From the IMG/VR virus record IMGVR_UViG_3300045996_002337, positions 175,971 to 239,970 of that record: a stretch of 64,000 bases of DNA. The stretch is one strand, 5' to 3'. The position numbers were made by a program, and so were the translations under genes. This DNA is from a virus. Each line of letters opens with the position of its first letter. Positions within the stretch are counted from its first letter, which is position 1. Positions 35,433-43,647 of the stretch are shown one piece after another. The notes under the pieces are model-generated. The model did no database searches, was not told where the DNA came from, and saw only the letters and a list, made by a program, of their open reading frames with translations.

Positions 35433-36335
35433 CTATTCCTTCGTCTGTTTTGCACTAATGTCAGCTGCATCTTGTGCGGCAGTTTTTGCAATTGCGGCGT
35501 CCCTAGCAGTTTTTCTGGCGGCTGCAGTTTCGTCATCCATTGCGCGGCCTGCAGCCGCGATTGTTTTTGCCTTACCGGCAAATTCATCTGATGCATATGC
35601 AAAGAGCATGTTAAGCGCTTGAGCCGCATCAGGGACTCGAGCTGGATCTGTCTGCTTAATCTTTAGTGACAGCATTGACTTGAAATCAAGATCGTCAATC
35701 TTGAAATCGTCATTGACCTTCATAAGTCGCTTGAAGAAAACCGATTCAGCGCGAACGAATTTTGTCAACGCAGAAGGTACCTCCCCCGTTCTACGAATCT
35801 TGTTCGCGGCACTTTCGTACTTGCCAATCTGTTCTTTTGTAACCTTGCCTGCAGCAACCAGTGACTTGTTAAACCCCTCACGAAGTTTTTCAAGACGTGT
35901 TGAAATATCACGGTACGCCTTGAAGGCGGCGAGCGCGGCTTCGCGCGTCTTGTACTTATCGAGCATGTCCTCTGCACCACCTCCACCACCTTGGTAAGGG
36001 AAGCGCTCAAAGAAATTGGCCACGAAGGTTTCAATGTCATCATGCAGTTCAGCGATAGCTTCAGCCGACTTTACCTTGTGGTCGGCAGCGGCAGCTTTGG
36101 CCGCTTTTTCAGCCTCGGTCTCAGCCTTCTTCTTAATGTCGTCCTCAGCCTTAACTGCAGCTTTAGCCTTACGTTCGGCCTCGTCTTGTGCTTGCTTTGC
36201 CTTCTGTTCGGCCTCTTTTCGCTTCGATTTTGCGTCTTTATAACCATCCGCGGCGTCTTTTGCGAGCTTGCGGACGCCAGACGTAATGCCTTCCTCGGCC
36301 TCGAGGATTAGCAGTTCAGCCAGGGTCTTGAACAT
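35433..36335 (-). CDS. Coiled-coil protein, 300 aa
   Basis: MFKTLAELLILEAEEGITSG, then about 80 residues of Ala/Lys/Glu coiled coil (KAKQAQDEAERKAKAAVKAE). A Gly run (YQGGGGGAED) follows, then a helical domain (LREGFNKSLVAAGKVTKEQI) and an Ala/Thr-rich tail. Could be a virion or scaffold protein by composition only. Adjacent genes are coupled and a late-type box precedes the first. Confidence 0.65.
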   Translation of the reverse strand: MFKTLAELLILEAEEGITSGVRKLAKDAADGYKDAKSKRKEAEQKAKQAQDEAERKAKAAVKAEDDIKKKAETEAEKAAKAAAADHKVKSAEAIAELHDDIETFVANFFERFPYQGGGGGAEDMLDKYKTREAALAAFKAYRDISTRLEKLREGFNKSLVAAGKVTKEQIGKYESAANKIRRTGEVPSALTKFVRAESVFFKRLMKVNDDFKIDDLDFKSMLSLKIKQTDPARVPDAAQALNMLFAYASDEFAGKAKTIAAAGRAMDDETAAARKTARDAAIAKTAAQDAADISAKQTKE

Positions 36336-36685
36336 TATTCGTCGTCTTTCTCAATAGGCTGGCGTCGGTCAACCTGTGTTTCACCCATGTTCAACCTGTC
36401 AAACTCGCGGTCGATGTCCTTCAGGTTGTCCTCAAGATCAGTGATCGCCTTGATTGCGTCGCGAGCAGAACCTTCTGTCATGGTGTCCGAGTTACGATCT
36501 GTTGCGCGCATGTACTCAATCCACTTTGGGTGCTTCATGACCTTCTTCATTTTTGTAACCTGAGCGAAGAGGTCGTAGAACTCATCAGTGAATTCACCCG
36601 AATCGCTGTACTGCTTTGCCTCAGAGAAGAAGCCATTGCCTGCTTCATTTAGCGTTGTGAGATTTTTAAGGTGTTTGAGGTCCAT
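36335..36685 (-). CDS. Unknown acidic 116-aa protein
   Basis: MDLKHLKNLTTLNEAGNGFF; the rest is helical and acidic (AIKAITDLEDNLKDIDREFD). First gene after an AATAAATA box, SD TGGAG. Likely cotranscribed with the coiled-coil gene. Confidence 0.65.
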   Translation of the reverse strand: MDLKHLKNLTTLNEAGNGFFSEAKQYSDSGEFTDEFYDLFAQVTKMKKVMKHPKWIEYMRATDRNSDTMTEGSARDAIKAITDLEDNLKDIDREFDRLNMGETQVDRRQPIEKDDE

Positions 36686-36708
36686 TTTGGCTCCAGTTCA
36701 TGTGCCTG

Positions 36709-36716
36709 TATTTATT
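36709..36716 (-). promoter_or_regulatory. T4-late-like octamer AATAAATA
   Basis: 24 nt upstream of the ATG at 36685. Confidence 0.55.
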
Positions 36717-36731
36717 GTCCCGGGCAACAAA

Positions 36732-36754
36732 AAGGACTCTACAAGAGAGTCCTT
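36732..36754 (-). terminator. Rho-independent terminator
   Basis: AAGGACTCT/AGAGTCCTT stem, 5-nt loop, then TTTTGTT on the minus strand; ends the operon coming from 39.2 kb. Confidence 0.82.
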
Positions 36755-36817
36755 ATGCTATCTAGCACTAATAAAAGCGCGCGCTATTTGTCAACTAATG
36801 CTATAATTGTTGCGCGC

Positions 36818-37603
36818 TCAGTAGACAGGGTCTGGTGTTCTTACTTCCTCAAATCGGGCGAGAACTTCTTTGTAGGCCTCTTCGTTAGGAATGGGCCAGC
36901 GGAAGTTGTAGATCTGTGACAAAGATGGTCGCTCGAGTGGGATGTTCCAGTTAAGTCCACGGCTCGGCATGAAGTGGTATGCCTCCATCAGCAGTGCGTA
37001 CGCATCGGCCCACCCAACTACAGCAAGTCCGAATTCCCAGTTTAGTGGGTGCTGAATGTCCCCAAGGCTCATGATGCCACGTGGTCCATACCCGAGATTG
37101 AACGCCTTGTAGATCAGGGCGTCCATCATGAGCTCGTATTTTTTGTAGATGTCGTAGATGCCCGGAAGCCGCTTGACCGGCGTTGGTAGGTCAACGAGGT
37201 AGGCTTCAGCAAAGTCGTGCATCAGCCCGTGGAATGCGTACATGCGTACATGGCCCATTCTAGATGCATCACGTTGCCTATCTTGAATGCTCGCCCACTT
37301 CCCGAATTCAGTCTCATCGGACAAATTGGCGGTTTTGTCCATCTTACCTTGAATGTACTTCTCGAACACCTCGTACAGATGGGTTCCTGGAGTGAGTGCC
37401 TCTTCGACATACTTCGAGACCAAAACGGTGTGCTGGGCAACTGTATATGGAATCTTGCACATTGTGTGGCCCGCGTACCGCGACTGGCGGCTGAGAGCCC
37501 ACGCGATATCATGAATTTGAATGTCTTCAACCTTTGGATCAAGCAGGTCAATAAAAATGCCGCTAACCGTTTCGGTCATGGTTGGTGTTGTGAGTCCTGT
37601 CAT
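36818..37603 (-). CDS. HD-domain phosphohydrolase (YfbR-like)
   Basis: 261 aa. IDLLDPKVEDIQIHDIAWAL, YTVAQHTVLVSKYVEEA (first His), AFHGLMHDFAEAYLVDLPTP (HD with E-x-x-x-D) and WADAYALLMEA (distal Asp). The arrangement is that of YfbR-type 5'-deoxynucleotidases, which dephosphorylate dNMPs, so a nucleotide-pool role is likely. ATGA overlap with the gene before. Confidence 0.8.
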   Translation of the reverse strand: MTGLTTPTMTETVSGIFIDLLDPKVEDIQIHDIAWALSRQSRYAGHTMCKIPYTVAQHTVLVSKYVEEALTPGTHLYEVFEKYIQGKMDKTANLSDETEFGKWASIQDRQRDASRMGHVRMYAFHGLMHDFAEAYLVDLPTPVKRLPGIYDIYKKYELMMDALIYKAFNLGYGPRGIMSLGDIQHPLNWEFGLAVVGWADAYALLMEAYHFMPSRGLNWNIPLERPSLSQIYNFRWPIPNEEAYKEVLARFEEVRTPDPVY

Positions 37604-38187
37604 TTGAGCGCTCCGTTGTAGCGCTTGCGACAGTTCGGTGAAGCGCAATAGAAGTCAGTGATCGGGTAGCGAGTCACGGCCTTTGGAATGATTGGATCGG
37701 CGGGATCGTATTCAATCTCAACAACGTTGGCATCCTTGTAGCGACCATCAAGCACGTTCTTCGTGACTCTGTGGCCGATCAGCCTCGTGATGTGGCTACG
37801 AAGATCGCCGGCCCGGTTCCAAACCTTGCCAAATTTTGGGCGCGGTTGCCCGAAGGACACCAAAGTTTTGTCAGCTAGCTCGATCTTGTAGACCGCGTTT
37901 GGCTTGGATTTCGGTGAAGCGGGCTCGAAATCTAGGAACTGGTAGTAGAACAGCACCTCAGCTTTGGAATCCTTTAGCCCTTTTTCAAGCTCGCGAATGA
38001 TGATTACTTTCGTAAGATCACTGTGGGCCTTTGCAGAGTAGCCTGTGCCATAATTGGCGCGTTTCATGTGGCGCTTAACGTCTTTCGCGTTGCGGAAAAA
38101 CTTAGGCATCATGTTCAGCGAGCCCTTAAGTCCAAGGTACCGCACACCACCGGGCAAATCAACTTGAACAACGTAGGCAGTGGTCAT
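37600..38187 (-). CDS. Unknown 195-aa protein
   Basis: MTTAYVVQVDLPGGVRYLGL, beta-rich; a repeated pattern YKIELADKTLVSFGQPRPKF with WNRAGDLRSHIT. C-terminal FYCASPNCRKRYNGAL has a C-x4-C. GAGG before the ATG. Not recognised. Confidence 0.65.
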   Translation of the reverse strand: MTTAYVVQVDLPGGVRYLGLKGSLNMMPKFFRNAKDVKRHMKRANYGTGYSAKAHSDLTKVIIIRELEKGLKDSKAEVLFYYQFLDFEPASPKSKPNAVYKIELADKTLVSFGQPRPKFGKVWNRAGDLRSHITRLIGHRVTKNVLDGRYKDANVVEIEYDPADPIIPKAVTRYPITDFYCASPNCRKRYNGALK

Positions 38188-38188
38188 C

Positions 38189-38740
38189 TTAATCCTCTTT
38201 CTTGATTGCAATAAGGCGAACGTCGCGGGTCAACCGCGGCTGCCATTCCTTTTCATAGATCTGTAGGGGGCTCCAGAGCTCTTTAGCATCCTCATCATAA
38301 ATGACAGGACCGTAGCTGTTCAAGTCCTTGAAGTCATGGGCCCAAATGGTGAACTCATCAGAGACGACCATTCTCTTCCACAACTCACGGCCAGTCCTTG
38401 ACTGTTGATAGCCAGATGCGAGGGTGATATTTTCTTGATTGATGATCGTTCGATACAGTAGCTTGCCCCACCCCAGCCCACGAAACGCTTCAAACAAGAA
38501 TGACTGTGCAACCTCGAGGGCCTCCCACCCCTTGCGCTGGCCGAGCAGCATCCAGCCCATTATCTCGTACACGCCATTCACTTCGTGAGCGAGCACGTAC
38601 AGCAGCTTTGTGTTCCACGTCATCTTGTAGATCGGAACACCTTCCAACTTCTCAAATCGTTGCTTCTTGAAACACCTAATCGAGTGTTTTAGAAAAGGCT
38701 CCCAGTACGGCTTTGAAAGCGGTGTATCTACCATATACAT
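38189..38740 (-). CDS. GNAT-like acetyltransferase fold
   Basis: 183 aa. YVLAHEVNGVYEIMGWMLLG, then AQSFLFEAFRGLGWGKLLYR (R-G-x-G-x-G-K-L acetyl-CoA loop, imperfect) and LASGYQQSRTGRELWKRM (the late S-x-x-G-x-x-L-W region). Consistent with a degenerate phage GNAT; substrate unknown. Confidence 0.6.
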   Translation of the reverse strand: MYMVDTPLSKPYWEPFLKHSIRCFKKQRFEKLEGVPIYKMTWNTKLLYVLAHEVNGVYEIMGWMLLGQRKGWEALEVAQSFLFEAFRGLGWGKLLYRTIINQENITLASGYQQSRTGRELWKRMVVSDEFTIWAHDFKDLNSYGPVIYDEDAKELWSPLQIYEKEWQPRLTRDVRLIAIKKED

Positions 38741-38746
38741 GTGATG

Positions 38747-38953
38747 TCACCACTTCCCTGCCGGGCACGAGGCCTGCAGTATCTTTGCCTTGAGGTCCAT
38801 GAAGCACCCGCACAGGTCACATTGGCGAGCCAGCTTCTTGAATGACGGGCACTCCTCACAGACCTTGAGCCGTTCATTCTTCAGCTCATCCTCTGAAAGA
38901 AGGAGCTTACCTGCAAGTAGGTCCCTCGCAATGTCCTTTAACGTGTATGTCAT
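38747..38953 (-). CDS. Small zinc-ribbon protein, 68 aa
   Basis: VCEECPSFKKLARQCDLCGC then an invariant-looking FMDLKAKILQASCPAGKW. CxxC, CxxC and a last Cys suggest one or two zinc sites. A type of small protein common in large phages. ATGA overlap. Confidence 0.72.
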   Translation of the reverse strand: MTYTLKDIARDLLAGKLLLSEDELKNERLKVCEECPSFKKLARQCDLCGCFMDLKAKILQASCPAGKW

Positions 38954-39207
38954 TTTCTAAGTAAGGTTGAGGACAACGAACCGGGTTGCGCGTAGGGGCA
39001 GTACGCCTCCCACAGCGCGGATGCCAGCTCAGGTCGTTGACTGTACAGCGCTCCGACAAGGGTGTGGGCCTGCTTCAGGGCGGCAGTTCCCTTCTCCAGG
39101 CGGACGTCATCTGTTGCGTCAATGTCAAAGTTCCAGTCCATCTTCTTCAGCGCTTCTTCAACACGAACCTCAAGGGACGGCTCGTGAATCAAGTCTTTCA
39201 GTTTCAT
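38950..39207 (-). CDS. Unknown 85-aa protein
   Basis: MKLKDLIHEPSLEVRVEEAL; helical, ends SLSSTLLRK. Coupled to the zinc-ribbon gene. Not recognised. Confidence 0.62.
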   Translation of the reverse strand: MKLKDLIHEPSLEVRVEEALKKMDWNFDIDATDDVRLEKGTAALKQAHTLVGALYSQRPELASALWEAYCPYAQPGSLSSTLLRK

Positions 39208-39219
39208 GTCATCCTTTGG

Positions 39220-39660
39220 TTACACACGTCGCTTGTTACCGCGCAATTGATTTGCGAGTTCTTCCTCTGTCACGAAAACGTCGCCGCCTTTGTTATAGGC
39301 CGGCGCGGTGTTGAACTTTCGCTCCCTTGCAATGCGTTCCCGCTCTGCCAACTCGGGGTCCTCCTTGTACAGAATTTCTGGGCGGATGACCTTCTTTCCT
39401 GCCACGCCACCAAATGAATTCAGGCTTTCACCTAACTTCGTTTCAAGGCGTTGCTTCGTTGGCAGGGTCCCTTCCACCACTGGCGTAACCTTTTTACCAG
39501 GAACGACCTTGGCCCCCTGATATTTCTTTCCAGGAGAACTGAAGAGCTTCATGCTGTTGATGCTCTTCAGCCACTCTGCTTCTTGCGCTGCAGCATCGCG
39601 CCAACCCGGCTTCTTTTTCGGGTTCTTGCACTTGCTTCCAGCGTAAATCATCTTTCCCAT
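39220..39660 (-). CDS. Unknown basic 146-aa protein
   Basis: From 39660: MGKMIYAGSKCKNPKKKPGW then Lys-rich loops (PGKKYQGAKVVPGKKVTPVV) and an Arg/Glu-rich C-terminus (AERERIARERKFNTAPAYNK). An alternative ATG is at 39651. A TATAAT promoter lies 32 nt upstream. Possibly DNA-binding or virion-associated by composition. Confidence 0.6.
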   Translation of the reverse strand: MGKMIYAGSKCKNPKKKPGWRDAAAQEAEWLKSINSMKLFSSPGKKYQGAKVVPGKKVTPVVEGTLPTKQRLETKLGESLNSFGGVAGKKVIRPEILYKEDPELAERERIARERKFNTAPAYNKGGDVFVTEEELANQLRGNKRRV

Positions 39661-39691
39661 ACTACAACGGCTCCAACTAACGTATGCTATC

Positions 39692-39720
39692 ATTATAACA
39701 CACGTCAATGGAGCCGTACA
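39692..39720 (-). promoter_or_regulatory. TGTACG-N17-TATAAT promoter
   Basis: -10 at 39692-39697 with upstream TG (extended), -35 at 39715-39720. Confidence 0.65.
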
Positions 39721-39730
39721 ATTGAAGGGC

Positions 39731-39826
39731 TTACTGATCTTTGTTTCGAATGACCCAATCAATCAAAAGCAGGAGAACGAAAGCGACTAAAATTGCGATG
39801 ATCCAGTCGGTAATGAAGTCAGTCAT
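39731..39826 (-). CDS. Small membrane peptide, 31 aa
   Basis: MTDFITDWIIAILVAFVLLL and 11 more residues: a single transmembrane helix. Start overlaps the previous stop (ATGA). Confidence 0.55.
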   Translation of the reverse strand: MTDFITDWIIAILVAFVLLLLIDWVIRNKDQ

Positions 39827-40080
39827 TTCATGATCCTCTTGATTTCACTGGTGGCGATGTAGTCGGTGGCAATTTCGCGAACTTCATCGAGCGCCTCAAT
39901 CAGGGAGGCCCTTGCATGTGCAAGCCGTTTAGGAATGACAGCCATCATGCCTCCCTCGGTTTTTGCGGCCTCAGCCTCAAGACTACGTTGATACGCAATT
40001 GCCTTTTCACGTTGGCCAGGCTCCAGGCTCCCGATGTAGTCCCACAGGGCCTTCGTCGCTTCCTCGACTGTCTGCGTCAT
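39823..40080 (-). CDS. Unknown 85-aa protein
   Basis: MTQTVEEATKALWDYIGSLE; helical and charged. Strong AAGGAG before the ATG at 40080. The 5' end overlaps the Lar gene by 74 nt. Confidence 0.65.
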   Translation of the reverse strand: MTQTVEEATKALWDYIGSLEPGQREKAIAYQRSLEAEAAKTEGGMMAVIPKRLAHARASLIEALDEVREIATDYIATSEIKRIMK

Positions 40081-40276
40081 GATTACTCCTTCTGTTCCAA
40101 AGTTCAGCCGCCCGCTTCTTACCTTTCGCGAACGAGCCACCCACAGGTCCGCTAGCTCCACACCGGCAGCCAACGTACCACTTCTCAAAAGAAGGACCGA
40201 TCTGGGGTTCAGACTGAGTCTCACGAAAGCCAGGACGGCCCCCGCAAAATGGACAGTCCACGAGATGTGCGCTCAT
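40007..40276 (-). CDS. Lar-like restriction alleviation protein
   Basis: 89 aa. VDCPFCGGRPGFRETQ ... KWYVGCRCGASGPVGGSF ... AAELWNRR is the Lar signature: CPFCGG, a second C-x-C and terminal A-x-E-x-WN-R. Lar proteins in lambdoid phages reduce host EcoKI restriction. The last 25 residues overlap the next gene and may be a non-essential tail. ATGA overlap with the lipoprotein gene. Confidence 0.8.
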   Translation of the reverse strand: MSAHLVDCPFCGGRPGFRETQSEPQIGPSFEKWYVGCRCGASGPVGGSFAKGKKRAAELWNRRSNHDADSRGSDEGPVGLHREPGAWPT

Positions 40277-40650
40277 CGCGTCGCTCCCACATCTCGCGTT
40301 TGAAGAAATCGTTCCACCTTAAGTTCTCTAAGAGTTATTCTTAACCTATTATACCCTCTTTCGTGGCAAACGGTCAAAAATAATTCCTCAATCTCTTTTG
40401 GCTTTTGATCGCGCCTCTCATAGACCTCCTGTAGGATGCCTTCAACTGGGAAGGTAATGTGCCTATCAGCAGCTCGCTGTTGTAGGGTCTCTGGAGGCAC
40501 CCCAATGTCACGTACAGCAGCAATGGTGCCTGCATACGATGCAACTTTTTGACAGTCAGAAAGTGGAGGGGAAGGTGGGAGGCTAGAACAGCCTCCCAGG
40601 GCGAGGAGAAGAGTGGTTACTTGATAACCAGCGTAGCGGTTGAGCAGCAA
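40273..40650 (-). CDS. Lipoprotein, TTG start
   Basis: 125 aa. MLLNRYAGYQVTTLLLALGG then CSS: a signal peptide with lipobox LGGC. The TTG start has AGGAG 8 nt upstream, inside the L,D-transpeptidase gene (34-nt overlap). The mature part is helical with DCQKVASY and TVCHERGY Cys residues. Overlapping the preceding cell-wall gene recalls spanin pairs, but this is inference. Confidence 0.65.
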   Translation of the reverse strand: MLLNRYAGYQVTTLLLALGGCSSLPPSPPLSDCQKVASYAGTIAAVRDIGVPPETLQQRAADRHITFPVEGILQEVYERRDQKPKEIEELFLTVCHERGYNRLRITLRELKVERFLQTRDVGATR

Positions 40651-40970
40651 TCTACCAACTCCTGGTAAACCTTCGGGTCTACGTTGACGCAGCCCTTAGT
40701 AATTCGCCGTTGCTTTGGATCTTTAGCCTTGAGGCGTTGATCGCGCTTTTCCCATGGGCGTAGAAGCCAAACACGGTGAATGGCGTAAACTTCCTTCGAA
40801 TCCTCTTTGAATTGAAGGATGTCTCCGCCATAACCTGGGCTTTCAACAAGCCGTTGCTGAAGCTGAAACTCCCCTTTCGGGGTGTCTCCACCAATCAGCA
40901 CTGGATGGCACTGCTCAACACCGTTGCTAAAGAAACAAATCGTAGCGAGGGCAATTGAGATAGTAACCAT
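40617..40970 (-). CDS. L,D-transpeptidase-like (YkuD) protein
   Basis: 117 aa, very short for the family. Hydrophobic leader MVTISIALATICFFSNG, then CHPVLIGGDTPKGEFQLQQR (G-x-x-x-T-P-x-G-x-F), YAIHRVWLL (His of the motif) and RRITKGCVNVDPKVYQEL (the [ST]-x-G-C-[VI]-[NR] catalytic Cys). In bacteria these enzymes cross-link or edit peptidoglycan in the periplasm. TAATG overlap with the secreted gene before it. Confidence 0.75.
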   Translation of the reverse strand: MVTISIALATICFFSNGVEQCHPVLIGGDTPKGEFQLQQRLVESPGYGGDILQFKEDSKEVYAIHRVWLLRPWEKRDQRLKAKDPKQRRITKGCVNVDPKVYQELVDCCSTATLVIK

Positions 40971-41398
40971 TATTCGCGCGGCTTCTTGATCGGAACTTCC
41001 TTGAGGATGATCCGTTCAGGTCCTGGAACTGGCACTTCAACGATCGTTGGTGCCTGAGGCTCGATGATCTTCGGCGTGAAGAAGAGGTATTCGCCTCGAC
41101 CCATCTTCGGGGTCCAGTGATAGCCTTCACACTTCACAACGCTACCATGACGATGGCATGGAACTTCAACGACACGCGGCCAAATGGTAGCTGCAGTTGG
41201 GTGGTGCGCCATGTACTGTGGTGCATGGAAGATGTCGTTCTCAAGAACAGGCAAAGCATGTTCAAAGCCTGACTTTCCAGGGGTACCAGAGCCAAGGGTT
41301 TCACGTTCGATGCCAACAACTGGCCCATTCATTACTTGGGCTTGGGCAGTTGCCGCCGTAGCGGCAAGGGCCATGATTGCAATGAGTTGCTTGATCAT
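40970..41398 (-). CDS. Secreted 142-aa protein
   Basis: Signal peptide MIKQLIAIMALAATAATAQA, mature part with a single Cys-pair segment (VPCHRHGSVVKCEGY) and a Pro/Val-rich end (IVEVPVPGPERIILKEVPIK). Followed by the L,D-transpeptidase. Unknown. Confidence 0.68.
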   Translation of the reverse strand: MIKQLIAIMALAATAATAQAQVMNGPVVGIERETLGSGTPGKSGFEHALPVLENDIFHAPQYMAHHPTAATIWPRVVEVPCHRHGSVVKCEGYHWTPKMGRGEYLFFTPKIIEPQAPTIVEVPVPGPERIILKEVPIKKPRE

Positions 41399-41410
41399 GG
41401 TCGTGTCCCC

Positions 41411-42085
41411 TTATTCAGCGATCGATGGCAGACCCATGCGCTTACGAACGATCGGATCTGTTGGCTCTTGGCGAGCAACAGCTGCTGCCGAACCAGTGGT
41501 CGAAGCTGCACGTTCACGGCGAGCCGTGGTTTGCGGGCATTCGAAGCCGGTGATCTCGAGAGCTTCGCGGTTGCGGGAGTCAGTGCACATCAGGGCCATT
41601 GCGGCCGCCTTCATGCCCATGTTCCACAGTTCGCGCGAATTCTTCAGCATGACGCAGTTGTCGTCCGTGTAGGTCTTGCCGAGACCGATGCCGAAGCCAG
41701 GGCCGTTGACAGAACCGGAAGCAGAACCCATGCAGGTGTCGTTCGAAGACACGAGCGGAGCACCGTTCACTGAAGGGGTGTTCTTGATCTTTTGCGAACC
41801 GAACGACTGATGAACAGTGCTGTTCGTACCGCCGCTGATGACTTGACGGTTGGTCGTGTCAGTCGGGACTTCCGAGGCTTCGATCGTGAAGTTGTTTGAG
41901 CCAGTAACGCCAGCGTTTGCATTCGAAGATGCTTGCTGTTGTTGCTGGGACGAGCCGTTACCATTGCTACCAAGAGCCGGCATGGCGGCTCCGGTGTTAT
42001 TGACGGTGGTATCACCAATGGTAGTTTGAGCGTTTGCTCCAACGGCCAAAATGGCGATAACGGCCATAATTGCGAATTTCTTCAT
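41411..42085 (-). CDS. Secreted Ser/Asn/Gln-rich protein, 224 aa
   Basis: Signal peptide MKKFAIMAVIAILAVGANAQ. N-terminal half is low-complexity (GSNGNGSSQQQQQASSNANA). C-terminal half has conserved-looking Cys (NDTCMGSASGSVNGPGFGIG, DDNCVMLKNSRELWNMGM, MALMCTDSRNREAL). Resembles tip or secreted attachment proteins by composition only. Confidence 0.68.
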   Translation of the reverse strand: MKKFAIMAVIAILAVGANAQTTIGDTTVNNTGAAMPALGSNGNGSSQQQQQASSNANAGVTGSNNFTIEASEVPTDTTNRQVISGGTNSTVHQSFGSQKIKNTPSVNGAPLVSSNDTCMGSASGSVNGPGFGIGLGKTYTDDNCVMLKNSRELWNMGMKAAAMALMCTDSRNREALEITGFECPQTTARRERAASTTGSAAAVARQEPTDPIVRKRMGLPSIAE

Positions 42086-42149
42086 CTTTGTCCTTTGTGG
42101 TGGAAGGAGGAAGGGCCGAAGCCCTTCCGCTCATCTTTTCAGCAGTTGC

Positions 42150-42935
42150 TTAGTTGTGCGAAGTCGAGACGAACCCCGAGACGCTCGAGACAGCGTTACC
42201 GTTCGCAGAGCTATTCTGCAGAACGCCTCCAACGGCGGAACCGGTAGACGTCGAGGTGTTGAAGGTTGTGCCAGCTTGGACGTTCACGCTTGTTGCTGCG
42301 TTCTTGACGTCACCTTGCGAAACTTTCGTGCCGATGCCAAGGCCAGACAAGGCGCCCTTGATGGCAGTTGTAGTCGTCAGGTCAGCCGAAGCTTGGCTGT
42401 TGAAAGCGGACAGTTGGCCACCGATTTGCGTCGATGTACCATTACCGACCGAAACTGCGCCAGTGACAGTCAGGGCGTTCGAAGAACCGGCAACCGAACC
42501 TTGTGGGCCAGTACCAGTCGTGTGGAATTGGCCAGAGCCTTGCGCTTGGGCAAAGGCCTTACCACCAGCAGCGCCGAAAGCGGAAGCGCCACCAGTAGAC
42601 GTCGTAGCAACATCAGTGCGGTTGTAAGTTTCGGTAACACCTGTCACGCCGACATTGCCAGAGCGCGTGTCAGTGAACGTGGTAACCTTGCTGCCACCAG
42701 AACCGGTGGAGCTGGAACCGAATTGGCTACCAGCGGCACCGGTAGTGCCAACTTCGGTGCGAGCATATCCGACGTTGCCAACCGACGCGGTCGCAGAGCC
42801 GGCGCCGTTAGACGACACCGAAGCGGTAGAGCCTGAAACGACAATGTTCGACCCAGAGGCCGAAGCAGAAGAACCGTGGGCTTGTGCACCAGCGGAGAAA
42901 GCCATAATGGCCAGAGCGAGGAGGGAGAACTTCAT
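42150..42935 (-). CDS. Secreted Gly/Ser/Thr-rich protein, 261 aa
   Basis: Signal peptide MKFSLLALAIMAFSAGAQAH; the mature protein is almost all Gly, Ser, Thr, Ala and Asn (GSSASASGSNIVVSGSTASV), no Cys. Repeats of the [ST]-x-[ST]-G type suggest a beta-solenoid or disordered surface protein. AAAGGA before the ATG at 42935. First of four secreted or lipid-anchored proteins in a row. Confidence 0.7.
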   Translation of the reverse strand: MKFSLLALAIMAFSAGAQAHGSSASASGSNIVVSGSTASVSSNGAGSATASVGNVGYARTEVGTTGAAGSQFGSSSTGSGGSKVTTFTDTRSGNVGVTGVTETYNRTDVATTSTGGASAFGAAGGKAFAQAQGSGQFHTTGTGPQGSVAGSSNALTVTGAVSVGNGTSTQIGGQLSAFNSQASADLTTTTAIKGALSGLGIGTKVSQGDVKNAATSVNVQAGTTFNTSTSTGSAVGGVLQNSSANGNAVSSVSGFVSTSHN

Positions 42936-43133
42936 GAGGGATTTCCTTTGAGATTGCATGTCAAAGGTAACCACATCGGTTAGCTACGCCCAGGACGGGT
43001 TTGGCCTATCAACGTTGTTACCGCTTAGATTCATCTTAACAATTTGTTTCAGATGAGAGGTTGATTATAACCACTTTTAATGATTACGGTCAAATCCTTT
43101 TATAGGTCAAATCATCTTTCTGACCCACGTTAT

Positions 43134-43349
43134 TTATTCGGAAGCGCCTGTTGCGAGCTGCCAGCCGAACCACATTGCAGAGATGGCTTCGTCGGCGTAA
43201 TCGCCGTCTTCGCCCTTCGCAAGCAGCTCAGCTTTCGTCTTCATGTCGGGTGAAGGGCGAAGACCCATTGGGCCCTCTTCCACCACGATTGACTTAATGA
43301 AGTAAGCTTTGTAGACCTCTTCTTCAAAGGTCTCTTGGCTCAACGTCAC
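43134..43349 (-). CDS. Unknown acidic 71-aa protein
   Basis: MTLSQETFEEEVYKAYFIKS, ending MWFGWQLATGASE. ATGA-type overlap with the gene before. Its stop coincides with an AATAAATA motif (43131-43138). Confidence 0.65.
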   Translation of the reverse strand: MTLSQETFEEEVYKAYFIKSIVVEEGPMGLRPSPDMKTKAELLAKGEDGDYADEAISAMWFGWQLATGASE

Positions 43350-43582
43350 TTCGAAGCTCCACCGGCTTCAGCGAGGATCTTCTTGGCCGCAGTCTTTTCA
43401 GACGACCCCGTGGCCTTCAGCTGTTCAGCAATCCGCTTCTGAACTTCCGGGTTGTTCCGATACGTCCAACGCTTCCCGTGCTGGGGATTCGTCTTGCTAG
43501 GACCCTTCTCGCCGTTCTTGTGCATGGCGGAGATTTGGCGGGCCTTGGCCAGATTGCGGGCGTTCTTGCTTTGACGGGACAT
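43346..43582 (-). CDS. Unknown basic 78-aa protein
   Basis: MSRQSKNARNLAKARQISAM then HGKRWTYRNNPEVQKRIAEQ; basic and Gly/Ala-rich at the end. Possible RNA/DNA binder by charge. A TGTTCA-N17-TATAAT promoter (43610-43638) lies just upstream. Confidence 0.65.
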   Translation of the reverse strand: MSRQSKNARNLAKARQISAMHKNGEKGPSKTNPQHGKRWTYRNNPEVQKRIAEQLKATGSSEKTAAKKILAEAGGASK

Positions 43583-43609
43583 TTGTTTCCTTTTGTTAAA
43601 CGATGAGTG

Positions 43610-43638
43610 ATTATAGACTGAGTGTTACGTAATGAACA
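43610..43638 (-). promoter_or_regulatory. TGTTCA-N17-TATAAT promoter
   Basis: -10 at 43610-43615, -35 at 43633-43638; 27 nt before the ATG at 43582. Confidence 0.65.
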
Positions 43639-43647
43639 CCAAATTAT

